The notes beneath the pieces are model-generated. The model worked only from the letters and a program-made list of their open reading frames with translations, made no database searches and was not told the origin of the DNA. From positions 336-64,335 of the forward strand of contig JAUCBJ010008272.1 of NCBI GenBank assembly GCA_032718475.1: 64,000 bases of DNA. Direction: 5' to 3'. Positions 22,203-38,383 of this stretch are shown piece by piece (position 1 is the stretch's first letter; the number at the start of each line of letters is the position of its first letter). The DNA is from Nemertoderma westbladi (taxonomy: Eukaryota; Xenacoelomorpha; Nemertodermatida; Nemertodermatidae). The position numbers were made by a program, and so were the translations under genes.

Positions 22203-23839
22203 CACTGGTAGACCTCTGCATTGGCAGAGCCGGAGTTTTCTTTTCAATTTCTGAGCTATTTCAGTTGGCTTTTATATTCTAGAATTAAGTAAAAAACGAT
22301 TTCAAAGATCCAATGACTCTAAGGGTCGAAAAGACGTTTCAATGAGGAAACATAACTGACAGATAATAGTAAGGGTATAGTAAGGGAAAGGAGCAGGTTA
22401 CAGAGACGTCTTATTCTAACCAAAACAATAAATGATGTTTTTACCAAAAACTAGATTCCACCGAACAACTGACGTCGTAAATGAAAGCATGGACCACTAA
22501 AACCCCCCTAGGCCTGCTAAGTGTACTGGCTTTGTGCCAGATATTACTCGACGGTACTAAGTGTACTGGCTTTGTGCCAGATATTACTCGACGGTACAAA
22601 GTGTACTGACTTTGTACCAGGTTACTCGACGATTGTTAGAAATCTACAGTATTAGCTTAAAATCTGCTGGAGAGATTTTCGTAGATTTGAAGGTTCTGAG
22701 TCCAATGCTGGACTAGTTTGTAGTGCTTTTAGTAAAATTATTAATTCCACAATTCACCGCTAGAGGGAGAAAAATATTATCTACTGTAATTGCCATTTGG
22801 GGGGCTCTTTATGGCCATCCCCACGTTTGCTGAACACAACAAAAACCGAAGTGTTATTGAACTTCCTTAGTGTCGTTTTAAAAACAATTACCTGATGGGT
22901 TCTCCACACCCCTCAGTTGGTCTGGCTATTAGAGGTACAGTTGTGTATATCGGTATATCCCAGGGATGATGAGTTCGTAAGCCGATGTATGTGCGACACA
23001 CCTTCATAATCTATCAAAGTCCATCACATTCATAATGACACGATTAATTAATTGGCGCGCTGGTTCTAGTATGGAAAATTATATATTTAACGGATGTGAT
23101 TAAAAAAATGCAGCGTAGCGATAAAGAAAACTCTTCAATTAGTTTAAAATTCCGAGAATACTCCCTGTCGCCGTGATCGGACAGTTGGGCTAAAAAGTAA
23201 CCACAACCGGGGATATCGCACTACAGACGTCACATCGGGCCAATAGCAAAAAGACAGAAATTCCACAAAATTTCTTAGATTAGAGACTACGGTTTATCCC
23301 GGATATAAGATACCCCCCCCCCCCCCCACTAATATTGTCCAGTGGGTAAGCTAAAGTGTCTCGCTTAGGCACTCAATATGCGAAATTTATACAGCCTTTA
23401 GTGGAATTAGAACAAGCGCCGCCAAGCACTGTTAGTTGTGAAAGCAGTTCAGGGGCGGTTACATTGATAACGATATCAAAAATAAAATAAATAAAAAATA
23501 AATAATTTAGGACGTGGAACCTATTGTGGCACTTAGAAGGATAATCGAAGAATTATCAACAATGAAAGACAGACACGTTCGTGGGCCTAGAAAGGATAAC
23601 CCGAGAAAACTGTTATCCGAGTAGGCCTACTCGATTTTGGTCTACTACAGTACTTCGTTAGCTTTTGTCTCTGCCGTTCTATTTAAGCAATGATCGTAGG
23701 TCACTACTCCACCTTTCAGATTAATCTAATTGGTTCTACAGTATTACAGCTACTTTTACGTTTCTGTAGTCTGTAGTAGTGTTCTTTTAGTCTACTGCTG
23801 ACGGTGACACAGAATCATTCGAAGCCTTAGTCAGTCCTT
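22203..23839. other. Intergenic with small repeats
   Basis: A plus copy of the GGAGCAGGTTACAG repeat is at about 22382-22440. Three tandem 40-bp units built on AGTGTACTGGCTTTGTGCCA are at 22517-22636. A poly-C run is at 23313-23327. Otherwise no gene was seen. Confidence 0.6.
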
Positions 23840-24545
23840 CAGGGTGACACCATTATTGTTCATAATTGTGGCTGATTATGTTCTACGCATGTCCTTAGAT
23901 CATAATAATGATGATGGGGTGATGGTAACACCCCCAACTGGCACAAGAAGTAGGGGAAATCCAACAAAGGAATCACTAAGAGGGAGCCCAAAGGCTCCTC
24001 CGCTCATTGGAGCAGGTTGCTTCTAGTGTTGGACGTTAAAATTGTTAACTCAAAGAAGATCAAAATTATGACAGTGAACCTAGACAGCCCCCGAGAAATG
24101 CCTGATCATAAGGGCATATAAGCTCTAGGGACGGCTTGCTTGAGCACGTGGATGACTTCTGCTACTTGGGATCATGGATCCGAAAGTTAGGTGAGGACTT
24201 TGGAATACGTAAGGGGAAGGCTTGAGCCGCGTTAAATAGTCTGTCCAGGGTTTGGAAGTTCACAGGTTCCACAAGGTTCGATTATTTATGGCTGTAGTAG
24301 TCCCATTACTCTTATATGGGAATCCATGCTGGGCTCTAACTGCAGAGGATACAAATCACTGGATGGCACTTTCACAAGAATGCTACGCCGGGTTCATTGT
24401 GTCAAGTACAATGCACACATCTCCAATCAGACACTATACAACATTGGAGGTGTTTAAAGGACACTGTCCTTGAAGATGCGGATATTACTAGCAAATGTCA
24501 TGGGTGATAGAGAGTTGTGGCGGCGCAACTTTGTAGACAAGCCGG
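23840..24545 (+). pseudogene. Decayed non-LTR reverse-transcriptase fragment
   Basis: Plus-strand frames contain PLLFIIVADYVLRMSLD followed by PTGTRSRGNP, then a YLGSWI-like block near 24155, a KVWK-like block near 24250, and VRLFMAVVVPLLLYGNPCWAL (24270-24340). Non-LTR RTs show the same order: the palm segment, the YLGS motif and the 'RLF.A.v.p.LLYG.E.W.L' thumb block. The FADD catalytic region is missing, and stops and frameshifts separate the blocks. It is a dead fragment. Confidence 0.75.
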
Positions 24546-25867
24546 CACAGCATTCTTAATATTAGATATTATAATAAGTGAAATTATATTGAGTGAAAGT
24601 TATGTTTTGGGCCGATAGTTAAAAAAAATATCGCCCGAAATAAAATACATTATATTTTTTAGTTAACAATTCTGATCAAAATTCTGTTTACAAGTATTAT
24701 TGGTCAATATGTCAAGACCAATCACTGAAAAATAAAAAATTTGAATAAAATTGGCGGGAAATTCAAATTTATTTTATCCACATCATAAGAACTTTCTAAT
24801 ACATATATATGTAATAATATAACTAATATATATGTATAATTCTAGTGCAAAAACAAACAAAATTTCATCCATTTTGAGTTTGATAGAACGGCATTCATGA
24901 GATTTCATCGGTTTTTACCATCTATAAATTTTCACAAAAAACAACACTTTAGAAAATTTGATATTTTTGAAAATTTTTTACTTTTTTTTAAATAAAAATA
25001 GTGTTGAAATGTTTACGAAAATTTTTGAAAATTCTCAATATTTTCGTCGATTAAATATGAAAAAACCAGAGAACGAAAAAGTATAAATTCTATGTAAACC
25101 AGAACAACGATATTTATGGCTGATATTCATGACTCTGTCTGTATAAAACAACCTTTTTCTCAGTCTCAGATTTTGACATTATTCATCACTAAATTCCCTA
25201 CTACTTTTGTATTTTTCACTCAATTGTTAAATTGCCCCTCCCCCCCCCCCCCCATCCGAAGAACTTCAACACAGTTGGTATTATTGATCTTTAAACTTGA
25301 GATTTTACATTGAAAAAGCCGACCTGCACAAAAAGCGACATATTTTTCGAACGAACTGGTTTACGAAACTATCCAAACTCAGTAGTTATAGTAAAAGATC
25401 ACAGATCATTGTAATGAATGGTAGAGCCTACTGCTGGGGTCCCCTTAAGCCAAAATAAACCTGAGATTCGCTTAAAAACTTCCAATTCTCTACAAAACCG
25501 TTAGTGTAAGAGAACAATAAGACTGGAACTACACAATATAATAATAGTAGCTTTTGAAAATATACGAAACATTTATTTACACATAATAACTTAAATAATG
25601 GGATTTTTGTAAAACCATTTGAGTGTTTTTATATTTTAAGAATATTATTATAATACGACCGAAAGTTGTTTTGCACAATAGTAAAAACCTCGAAACAAAA
25701 TTACGATAAGAGACATTATTGCTGGTACTGTTAGTGAATTTAATAAGAGTTGTTACTGCGGGGCGCGTGGACTAGAGGAGGTTGATAAAGTGTCTGTGTA
25801 GAGAAATAAAGTAGGGAGACATCATGTCGTAGGTGTTGTGTGACGTCACATTGTTGGTGTTGTGACG
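24546..25867. other. AT-rich intergenic; 3' flank of UBE2D
   Basis: A/T-homopolymer-rich sequence and a CCCC-rich run near 25235-25252. On the minus strand an AATAAA near 25571 could polyadenylate the UBE2D transcript. No gene was seen. Confidence 0.5.
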
Positions 25868-29988
<4,121 letters not shown>

Positions 29989-30224
29989 CGATCCACCTTT
30001 GACGTTGGTAACTCGATGTCGTAGTAATTGCTGACAATTTCTGAATTTGCATGAAGCCTCCAAGTATGAAGTACCGGTATAGGTATGTGGTATAGGTATG
30101 TGTAGCCTAATGTCCCTCTACGGCTCAACGTCAGAACGTGCAGACGTGACTCAGTTGTCAGTCCACAATCAGACGGTGGACGGTCCGTAGTGTACCACCT
30201 AGTGACCTACAGGCTACAGCAGTA
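29989..30224 (-). other. Presumed UBE2D 5' UTR/promoter region
   Basis: The short stretch between the UBE2D start codon and the adjoining foldback element. No TATA box or other core element is clear, so assigning promoter function is inference from position only. Confidence 0.35.
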
Positions 30225-32623
30225 CAGTTAGGTGCAATGGCCAAATCTGGCAACCTCAAAAGTTGCCACATATGGCAATGTTTATTGCCAAATCTGGCAA
30301 CTTTTAAAGGTAAATAGGTAAGTGAAAAGAGCGCGAAATTTAAATATAATTGACCGTATAAGAAAAAAAATCATCGTCTGAATTTCTCTGGCAATAGGCT
30401 GAAATGTGCCTAAAATAATAATTCCATTTTTGGCAACCATTAAAATTAAATTAAATAATGGTTGCCAGTTTTGGCAACCATTATTATTGTGTAGCCCTGT
30501 CAGTTGTCAGTTCTGCAGTTACCGGTAATTTGTCATTGTAAATTACTTCAAAATTGTATACTGCTTGCTTACCAGGTTGGAATTCATGCATGAGCGCGCA
30601 GGTACGCTTTGTTGTTTTGAAATCACCGCGCACCTGAAATTGGCTCGTCGCGCACCTCATCATATGTCATAATCCAAACAAAATCGCGCAGCTCATGTCA
30701 TGCATATCTCAAAAAATCGCACAGTTCATAAGAACAATTTTACATTCCTATTTTACAAGTTTGAGCGTTTTAAGCTTATCTTTACGTCTGTCTGTCTGTA
30801 CGTTGAATCTAGGCTTACATAATAAATGTAATTTTTGCAACATCAAAATTGTTAATATTAAAAAATATTTTTTTAATCCACTACTATGGTGGCCCATCGG
30901 GCTCACTGCTTTTATAACAGAAAATATTATTTTAGATTACAAACAAAACATGTACCGGTAATTTCAAAAAAACGAATATTGAAATAGGTACCAGTCTGCC
31001 AATAATACTTTGTATAGGCCTACCTAACAATTAGGCTTAAACATACAGTTGGCTTATAATTAAGTCATACTTATAATACATTGTTACTTTCTGACTTTAC
31101 CTGCTTACTAACGTAACATCGGCATAGCATAGACCTAATAACAATACAACAATAGAGTACTGTAGTTAAAATAAATAGACAAATTCAGCTCCGGTTGCCG
31201 GTATTCAGGTATTACAGTATTATGGTGAAGTGATTTGACTGTTTGAAGAATTGGAAATGAGAAACTAATGCGAGCGTAGCGAGCGAAATTTTTTGTGTAT
31301 TTTCGTGATTTCAATTAATTTGTGGTGCGCATCAGAGGCAGAGCTGCGCACTGAGGCGCAACGCGCACCTGTCTCACACCCGAACGCGCACCTGTCTCAC
31401 CCAAACGCGCAACGCGCATCTGGTTTGCGGTCATTCGCCCAGGTACGCGTCCGAGTTTTGCAGCATGAATTCCAACCTGGCTTGCTTACCCTTCTGCCAT
31501 TGTCGACTGTCGAGTTGTGGTGATTTATAAACATTAGTCGATAAAATGCCAGAATGTACAATGATGTATATGATTATGATACCGGTATGTTCTTAATATG
31601 TTAATGGACAGAGGAATAAGTCTGTAACAGCTGAACGGCTACCGTACTGGCAGACTGGTATAGACATAAACAAAACTAAAGAATCACATGCTTTAAAGGC
31701 TGAAATGGAACTAAACATATAGGCCTACCGGTAGACATAATACTGTAATAATATTTGACAACGTGAACATCACCACGGGGCAGCAAGCAGGCAAGGCTGC
31801 AAGGGCTGAAGGGGCCATTAAATTTTGAGAAACGGCGTGACAGAAGAAAAATATAATTTATGTCAAAATTTAGAACTGAGAAAACCAAAACGCGTGTTAA
31901 CAGGTTAAGAAATTCAACGAAATTGTTTCTAGTAGGCAGGTAGGCAGGTAGGCCCTAATGAAAAACGCGATGAAATGATTTTCATTATATGTAGGAATGG
32001 GCTGATGGGAAGATAGATATACTGATATGAAGGATGATTTACAGATTTAGAGTGCAGGGCAATTCTGCATGTGTATCAGCATTACACAGTCAGACAGTTA
32101 CAATCTTTAACTATTATTGACAGATTGGTACAAGCGACAATCAACCACCTCCAGACCTCCCCAAGCAGCACCAGAGATTACTCTGTTACTAGCAAAAATA
32201 AACTGCAGAACTATCAGACTATCACCAGTCAGGCTGTGTTTGTGTTATTAAATCATTTATTAAGGTATAGGCCTATTGGTCAGTTGGTTTTTGGTTAGAA
32301 TATGCCACTATCAACTATCTGACTATAAGTATGAAGTATAACCTGGCCCTACCCCTTAACATTTCAGGATCTAAGGAATAACCATACAGCCATAGAATGA
32401 CTGACTGATAGATGGACTTACACTTAATGATGCAGAACAGCAAGCAGAATCATATACAGATATAAGCCATACCGTATTCAATGAGTTAGTTAAGTTGCCA
32501 AATATGGCAACAACGGGTTTATATAGTTGCCAAATCAGGCAATCAGAAATGTTGCCAGATTTTGCTTGGTTGCCAAATATGGCAATCACAATCATTGCCA
32601 GATTTGGCCATTGTACCTAACTG
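30225..32623. mobile_element. Foldback-type element with (T)GGCAAC-rich ends, about 2.4 kb
   Basis: Left end CAGTTAGGTGCAATGGCC (30225 on) and right end GGCCATTGTACCTAACTG (to 32623) are inverted copies with one mismatch. They are followed inward by many copies of GCCAAATCTGGCAAC / GTTGCCA(A/G)AT at both ends (30236-30480 and 32490-32610). No transposase was seen and no target-site duplication was identified. It contains a nested hAT-like MITE. Confidence 0.65.
30572..31480. mobile_element. hAT-like MITE, 909 bp, 8-bp target duplication
   Basis: Terminal inverted repeats CCAGGTTGGAATTCATGC and GCATGAATTCCAACCTGG are perfect over 18 bp. The element is flanked on both sides by CTTGCTTA (30564-30571 and 31481-31488). 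An 8-bp duplication and a CAGG-type terminus fit the hAT superfamily. The interior is non-coding, with GCGCACCTG-rich sub-terminal repeats at both ends (30590-30660 and 31320-31450). Confidence 0.85.
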
Positions 32624-34204
32624 ACCTAGTCTGCCTGTCTGCTAGTACTACATGAACATGCTACACCTCACTACTCTGCTACTAACTGACTAACCTGCTA
32701 ACTGCACTATCTCAGTATCTATATGACAGTATGACCCTCTACAGCCTGACAGCCTACACTGCCAGCAGGCCAGTACTGCCACTGCCTGACTAGTTGGCAG
32801 CTTCAGAGCTTGAGCTTGGTAGGCCCAACTACCCAGCTACCTGACTACTATGCTGCTAAGTACTATCAAATTGTACTGCTACTGGCAGACTGGACTAGAG
32901 TTTAAACTTCTTATTTCTGTATTTTGTATTGACTATTGACAGATTGAATTTGTAGGTAGGCCTACGCCTGCCCCAATCTGCCAATCAGCCAATCGTGACA
33001 TTCCTGCATTCCCCAGTTCTGGGTACAGGACTGGAGGACTCTGGACTCTGACATTATTACCATCATTCTGTCATTGTCTTACTGTCAGACTGTCCCAGTC
33101 AGCCAGTGCTGTGTGCTGTGCTCGAGCTGCAGCCTGCAGTGCACAATCTGACAGTACACTACCGCTGTACCGACTACCACTGACCACCAGGATGATCTGA
33201 TCACGAGTAGTCTGTTAGTCAGTTAGTACCGGTAGTCTGTAGTCAGTCAGTACAGTCTGACAGTCACAGTGACAGTCGTAAGTCTGCATGTAGGCAGGCA
33301 CCACACCACTTCTGCACGGTACAGTAAGTCCCCTTGTAAAACGGGTACGTACTAAAAGGTAGAACGATCTATAACGGGCTATAACGATCTATAACGGGCT
33401 ATAACGATCTATAACGGGCTATAAATTCCTATAAACAAGCTATAACCACCTATAACGAGCTATAATATGAAAATTTACATTAAAAAAACGCCCATAGGGT
33501 GTGTTTAACTTTTGGATTAGCACTGCGGTGTGAAAAATACCGCAGGTTAAAAATTTGGGTAGGCCTATGCCTAATTGATAGGCCTACTGCAGTTAGCAGT
33601 TAGTACTGGTTCGTTTTTTTATTGGCCTATATTGCTCGCGTATTCTATATCGACTACAACACAATGCCTATATCAGCATATCGACGTACTACACTACTAC
33701 TTAGGACTACTGCTTACCGCTTCCGTCGTTCCATGTCAGGCTAATACTCTCACAGTAACAGTAACAATAACATAATATATCATATCTTATTGCAGATTTT
33801 CCCGGCATCCCGGAGCCGGAACCACGCCGTCACATCTCCACCGGCTGACCGGTAAAATTTCAACATTTGTTGGTTATATTCGAGATGTTCTTATAGTGCG
33901 GTGACGAGTCGCGAGAAACCCGGATCGGAGGAGAACGACAAGCAAACCAGTTATCAGCCTTACGTTGATGCGCGAATAAACCATGGCTGCATGGGACGGG
34001 GACTAGACTATGAATTACTACTATCCCAAAGAATGCTACAGCGCTGGGGGGGGGGGGGGGGGGGGGGGGGTACCTGACTAATGAATCAATATGCTGACTA
34101 ATGAAGTAATGACTGATTTCATGATACCAAAAAGATGAAAAGCAGTATGGAATAAAAAAACCAAATTGCTTAATTAAATTACTGACTAGGAAAATAAATC
34201 CATG
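32624..34204. other. Intergenic, low-complexity
   Basis: 32640-33330 is rich in CTGACAGT/CAGTCTG words. About five imperfect units of 'GATCTATAACGGGCTATAAC' lie at 33361-33465. A poly-G run of 25 lies at 34046-34070. No gene was seen. The region immediately left of ORF B was searched by eye for a polypurine tract and LTR start, and none was convincing. Confidence 0.55.
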
Positions 34205-36367
34205 CTAAAATATAGCAGGGCTGTAACTCCTGGGTGAAGGGTGCAATACAATTGCATCAGAAGGTTTAGGATTACGATCGGTGTATCCGCCGGTCGAGGT
34301 ACCTGGTTGATCGATATCAACTTCAGTGGATCGAGGTCTAACGGCCTTTAGGGCGCGTCTTAGGACAGCAGCTCCTACTGGTCCCTGACGAGTCGTCTGG
34401 ACAATAGCGGTAGGTGGACCGTGAGTGGTGAGAAACTTCCTCGGTTTAATGGTTCTTTCCAGCTCGCATTCTCGGGCTTGATATTCGTAGGGCCGTCGAG
34501 ATACTTCCTGTAACTCAGGGTGCGAGTTGATAAATAAATCTCCATACTCAGGGTCTTGACGGATGAAATTGATCAAATGGTATGAATTAATATCGTTAGG
34601 ATTGACGTTCCTGAGATATTTTCGAACAAATTTGGTGGAAATACACTCACCAACACGCTTCATTAGTTCGTAACTCGGTGTGCGTGTTTTTTGTTCAACA
34701 GACGCGAATAGATAAGGATGGAACGCGTAAACTCCCTCGTAGGCGCGTCCAGGGTAATAGCGATGGCGTGACTCACAATGCAAATCCGCGTTCGCTTCCC
34801 AAGCTCGGATGTAGCGCAGGGTAATCATCTCATCTACGCTTTCCAGATCGCGGTTAAAAGGGCAATTAAAACTGGCATGTCCTTTAAGTTGACAGTGGTG
34901 GCATTGAGTCATAAATTGGGGGCAGACTGCAAAAATGTGCGAGTTATTGAGTCTGCAATACGCACAATAGATCTCCATCATCGGTTGTTCGTGGAAATAG
35001 GAGCAGGGTACGTCTGAGTCCATAGGGGTGAAATGATCTCTCGATGCGCATAATCGGCAACGTTTTCGAGAAACATAGTTGGCGTGCCGATAATCGAATG
35101 CGGTGAGACATTGTGGACCTTGATACCATTCCAAGACGTAGTCGTTATCGCTGCTCCGGGGCGCTGTAGGCTGAATCTCCTCAGATTCCAAGCATATTGG
35201 TTCGTCTTCCAATTGCATAGCTGAGATAGGTGCGGCTGTCTCCGCAAGCGAACCCACTGTCTGAACTTCCACGACAGAATAACCCGTGGGTATTCGAGGT
35301 CTTTGTATAACAGATGAATGTAAGTTCTGTATACAAACGTCCTTGAAAAGGGCGAATCCCGCGCTGTCTAACTTCTCTGCAGCTGAGTCTCTTAGGCTGA
35401 GTTTGGTCAGAGCGCGGTCCTTGAACTGACTATCAACGTTACGGAATGGAGTCAGAAAGCGCCTGAAACATTCGAAGCGGATGAATTTATTGTGTTCATC
35501 TAGCTTGGCGAGTTTAGTTCCAAGTATTAAGGGATGGGCGCGTATGGTACGACTGCACACATCGGCTAGCCAACCGGCAAGTGCGGCGTTTTCAAAGATC
35601 GTGTAGATAGCTAAGGAGGGACGGAGTGGAACACTCATGAAGCTATACACGGCGTCAGGTGCGGTCAATGGTCCATCAAAGTATAATCGAGAATAATGGT
35701 CTCCGTATACTTGTTGATAGTTGATGGGATTTCCGACTTTGAAATTCCATCCGTATTCTTGAAAGGCAAGATGTCCGATGGAGGTTCGTTGTACTTTAGT
35801 AATGCCGCTGGGTGTATTTGCATACATAGCGCGGAAGAAACCTCGGCCTTCTGCCCAGGGAGCAATCAGCTGAGTATCGACGAAAGGGTATGGAATGTTC
35901 TCCATGTTCCGAAAGTCGTTTTGTAGATCTCCATAAACAGCTGAGCCGATTTTAAGGATTCTTTCGTTAAACAACATCTCGAGCACGGGCTGGGGTAACA
36001 TCGATCCATCGATACCCATGGCCGGTTTGCGCTCGGTGTCGGTGACGTAACGCTGCGCGAGTTCGAATTGTCCATGTCGGAGTTTCTTTTGTATCTCGGT
36101 AAGGGTCTCAAAAGAATAATCAATCACATCGGAACACGCTCGAGTAAATACGTGGGTAGAACCAGCTAGTCCTCGTATATGTATCATTCGCGTAGTTCCC
36201 AGTTCTCCAACCGGAACGCTACCTTCGTTATCGTAAGTGACAACTCCATACATCTCGATAACGTTAAGAGTCTCATTCCACTCTTTAGTGGCGTTTTCTA
36301 GAGTCATTCCCACTGGATGCCACAAGGTGGCGCATTCGCTAGCATTAGGTAGATCTCTATACTTCAA
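34205..36367 (-). CDS. Uncharacterised 720-aa protein with CCHC zinc knuckles (ORF B)
   Basis: An uninterrupted frame starts 33 bases after ORF A stops. The N-terminal two thirds are globular-looking and unrecognised. Around residues 434-452 is a CX2CX4HX9C cluster. At about 469-500 two knuckles follow: CAYCRLNNSHIFAVC (CX2CX5HX4C) and CHHCQLKGHASFNC, an exact retroviral-type CX2CX4HX4C. The C-terminus is basic and Pro/Ser-rich. There is no signal peptide, membrane segment, protease or polymerase motif. The knuckles suggest nucleic-acid binding as in Gag nucleocapsid. It lies on the same strand as the upstream BEL/Pao pol and ORF A, so it is probably retroelement-derived. Whether it is an accessory gene of that element, part of another element or a domesticated host gene cannot be decided here. 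Confidence 0.75.
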   Translation of the reverse strand: MKYRDLPNASECATLWHPVGMTLENATKEWNETLNVIEMYGVVTYDNEGSVPVGELGTTRMIHIRGLAGSTHVFTRACSDVIDYSFETLTEIQKKLRHGQFELAQRYVTDTERKPAMGIDGSMLPQPVLEMLFNERILKIGSAVYGDLQNDFRNMENIPYPFVDTQLIAPWAEGRGFFRAMYANTPSGITKVQRTSIGHLAFQEYGWNFKVGNPINYQQVYGDHYSRLYFDGPLTAPDAVYSFMSVPLRPSLAIYTIFENAALAGWLADVCSRTIRAHPLILGTKLAKLDEHNKFIRFECFRRFLTPFRNVDSQFKDRALTKLSLRDSAAEKLDSAGFALFKDVCIQNLHSSVIQRPRIPTGYSVVEVQTVGSLAETAAPISAMQLEDEPICLESEEIQPTAPRSSDNDYVLEWYQGPQCLTAFDYRHANYVSRKRCRLCASRDHFTPMDSDVPCSYFHEQPMMEIYCAYCRLNNSHIFAVCPQFMTQCHHCQLKGHASFNCPFNRDLESVDEMITLRYIRAWEANADLHCESRHRYYPGRAYEGVYAFHPYLFASVEQKTRTPSYELMKRVGECISTKFVRKYLRNVNPNDINSYHLINFIRQDPEYGDLFINSHPELQEVSRRPYEYQARECELERTIKPRKFLTTHGPPTAIVQTTRQGPVGAAVLRRALKAVRPRSTEVDIDQPGTSTGGYTDRNPKPSDAIVLHPSPRSYSPAIF

Positions 36368-36400
36368 ATACTGTGTAGTATATGTTTCTACATCTCCATA

Positions 36401-38383
36401 TCATTGTATTCTTTCCTCCTCGAATAACACGTCGATATTCCAGTGGACTAATCGAGTTTTGATAAATCCATCAAGATTATACGGAGGTATTGTATCTTTC
36501 TCTATTCTTGAAACATTATAGGGTTTTCGGAATGAGTTTACTTTCACTAACTGATCCAGATGTTTCTGCAGTTGTTCGAGTTCGACAAGATCGAGAGGAT
36601 TTATTAGTGGTAGAAACCTCAGACTATGTGTAGGATCTTCCAGTTTTACCATGTAATATTGCGTTAGATTGACGTAATAAGGGTGATCTTTGATCCCATA
36701 AAACGAGTTCGGTAAAGGTCTAGCGCGTATGTTAACATTGTGTACCATACGACGGACAAGATCCGCTCTATTGTCCGGAGGTTCAACAAGTAAACCATCG
36801 ACACGAGCGGCCTCGATTGGCGGACGTTGCAACATGGGAGCGTCAGCGATGAGATCTCGAGATCTTAGGTTGATATCAACCGGTTGAGGTTGTGCCGTGG
36901 CGAAGAGTTTGTCTCCAAAATGGGGAACCATCGAAGGATGGATGATGGTTTTAGAATAGAGATCCGTCAAAAGAATTTGAGCTTCTGGCTGGGCCAAAGC
37001 TGCTTCTTCTCTCTCATCCATTTCTATGTGTTTCTCCTCGAGCTGATTTTCCTCCGCTTGTTGTTGTAAACGCTCGTCTAGGAACTCTTGTAAAGAGTAG
37101 GTTCGTCCACGTTCGATGTCTTCCTCGAGATTCTGGATTTCTCTATCGAACTGGGGTAAGGCTAATTCTTTCACCGCTTGGACTTGTTGCTGCAATTTGC
37201 GTTTCTCTAAACAATCGTAAGTTCCTTTTCCGATTTTCTGCCGAATAGCGTCTAACGCGTTTCGTACAACGCTCTCTTCGACTTCGGTAACGGGTTGTAT
37301 CGGTGTTAAGCCTGGACGGTTGTACGGGTTAAACGGCGATATTAGATGACCGCGTCCTAATCCGGCTAGGTAGGGTTGTCGAATATCTAGTGCGCCCACT
37401 ACCGTAGTGCCACCGATTAATTGTTCGGGTAACACAAGATCTTTAAATAGTGAGTACAGTTCAGGGGGATCCGTTATACTATTAGGATCAAGCGTTTGAG
37501 GTCTCACTGAGGAATGAGGAGGTCTGACCGAGTATTCCGGAACTCTGATCATTGGTTTATTTAAGGATCGTTTGAGTCGAGCGAGCGTAGGTGATACGTA
37601 GAACAGGTTTCGCTCGAAACTCCCATAAGTATATCGTGTAAAACAGTGTTTAGCGCAATGTCTCCGCGGATGTTTATGTCTTTTCGTTTGCTGATTGGGT
37701 CTAGAGCATTCGTCGCAGTAATACCAAAGACGCACGTCCTGCAGGGGAAACGCGGGTGATCGTTCTCCAGTTTTACAATATTCCTCCATCTGTTCGAAGC
37801 TATCTGGGATGACAGGTAGCGGTCGATCGGCGGTAAGATACATCATAGTGAAATAGAGTCGTTTGAGTTCTATCATAGGGTCATGATGTATACCTTGAGG
37901 ATATCGAGTTTCTAGATTTTGTTGACTGTCAATATTGAGATATGTTTCTCTCAGGAATTCCAGATAATCGTTGAAGTTGCTGCATTTATCCGGCTCTTCA
38001 ACGTCTTCCCTTTCGAGTCTGTTTCGAATAGAATTCTCATGTTCTATTCTCGGTTTATCGTTCCGACTCCGCTGGGTATGATATTTAAATAAAACCATTT
38101 CCCTTTCGGTGTCTACATCGTCCGTATCGTGTAAATCGATAGGATGGCCAGTAGTTAAGAAGTCCATATACGTACCATTACGATGCGTATAGCGAGCGGT
38201 GAATTTTCTATAGTCCAATTCACGCGTAAGTTGCTCCTGGGACATTGGCGGTTCGATATAACGACCATCGTCCTCCGTAGTAGTTGGACCAGCGTCGCCG
38301 CGTATCAAGCTATCAACAAACGCTTGTAAAGGTAGAGTATATCGCTCCCTGATACCAAGATCATCTTCTATCAACTCAGTCAT
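36401..38383 (-). CDS. Uncharacterised 660-aa protein (ORF A)
   Basis: An intact frame beginning MTELIEDDLGIRERYTLPLQ. It is rich in Glu, Arg and Leu. A Cys/His cluster lies at about 221-248 (YYCDECSRPNQQTKRHKHP then RRHCAKHC), resembling a zinc-binding module but matching no family I know. A strongly charged helical, likely coiled-coil, stretch lies at about 390-465. It has no signal peptide or membrane helix. About 35 bases upstream of the ATG the minus strand has TATAAACTC. Its tandem arrangement with ORF B, the gap of only 33 bases and the shared style suggest co-expression. Function unknown; a Gag-like structural role is possible inference. Confidence 0.72.
   Translation of the reverse strand: MTELIEDDLGIRERYTLPLQAFVDSLIRGDAGPTTTEDDGRYIEPPMSQEQLTRELDYRKFTARYTHRNGTYMDFLTTGHPIDLHDTDDVDTEREMVLFKYHTQRSRNDKPRIEHENSIRNRLEREDVEEPDKCSNFNDYLEFLRETYLNIDSQQNLETRYPQGIHHDPMIELKRLYFTMMYLTADRPLPVIPDSFEQMEEYCKTGERSPAFPLQDVRLWYYCDECSRPNQQTKRHKHPRRHCAKHCFTRYTYGSFERNLFYVSPTLARLKRSLNKPMIRVPEYSVRPPHSSVRPQTLDPNSITDPPELYSLFKDLVLPEQLIGGTTVVGALDIRQPYLAGLGRGHLISPFNPYNRPGLTPIQPVTEVEESVVRNALDAIRQKIGKGTYDCLEKRKLQQQVQAVKELALPQFDREIQNLEEDIERGRTYSLQEFLDERLQQQAEENQLEEKHIEMDEREEAALAQPEAQILLTDLYSKTIIHPSMVPHFGDKLFATAQPQPVDINLRSRDLIADAPMLQRPPIEAARVDGLLVEPPDNRADLVRRMVHNVNIRARPLPNSFYGIKDHPYYVNLTQYYMVKLEDPTHSLRFLPLINPLDLVELEQLQKHLDQLVKVNSFRKPYNVSRIEKDTIPPYNLDGFIKTRLVHWNIDVLFEEERIQ

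Noticed and set aside
33780-34204. 3' LTR after ORF B
   Set aside because: No sequence shared with 38.4-40.0 kb or 48-50 kb, and no polypurine tract next to a TG start.
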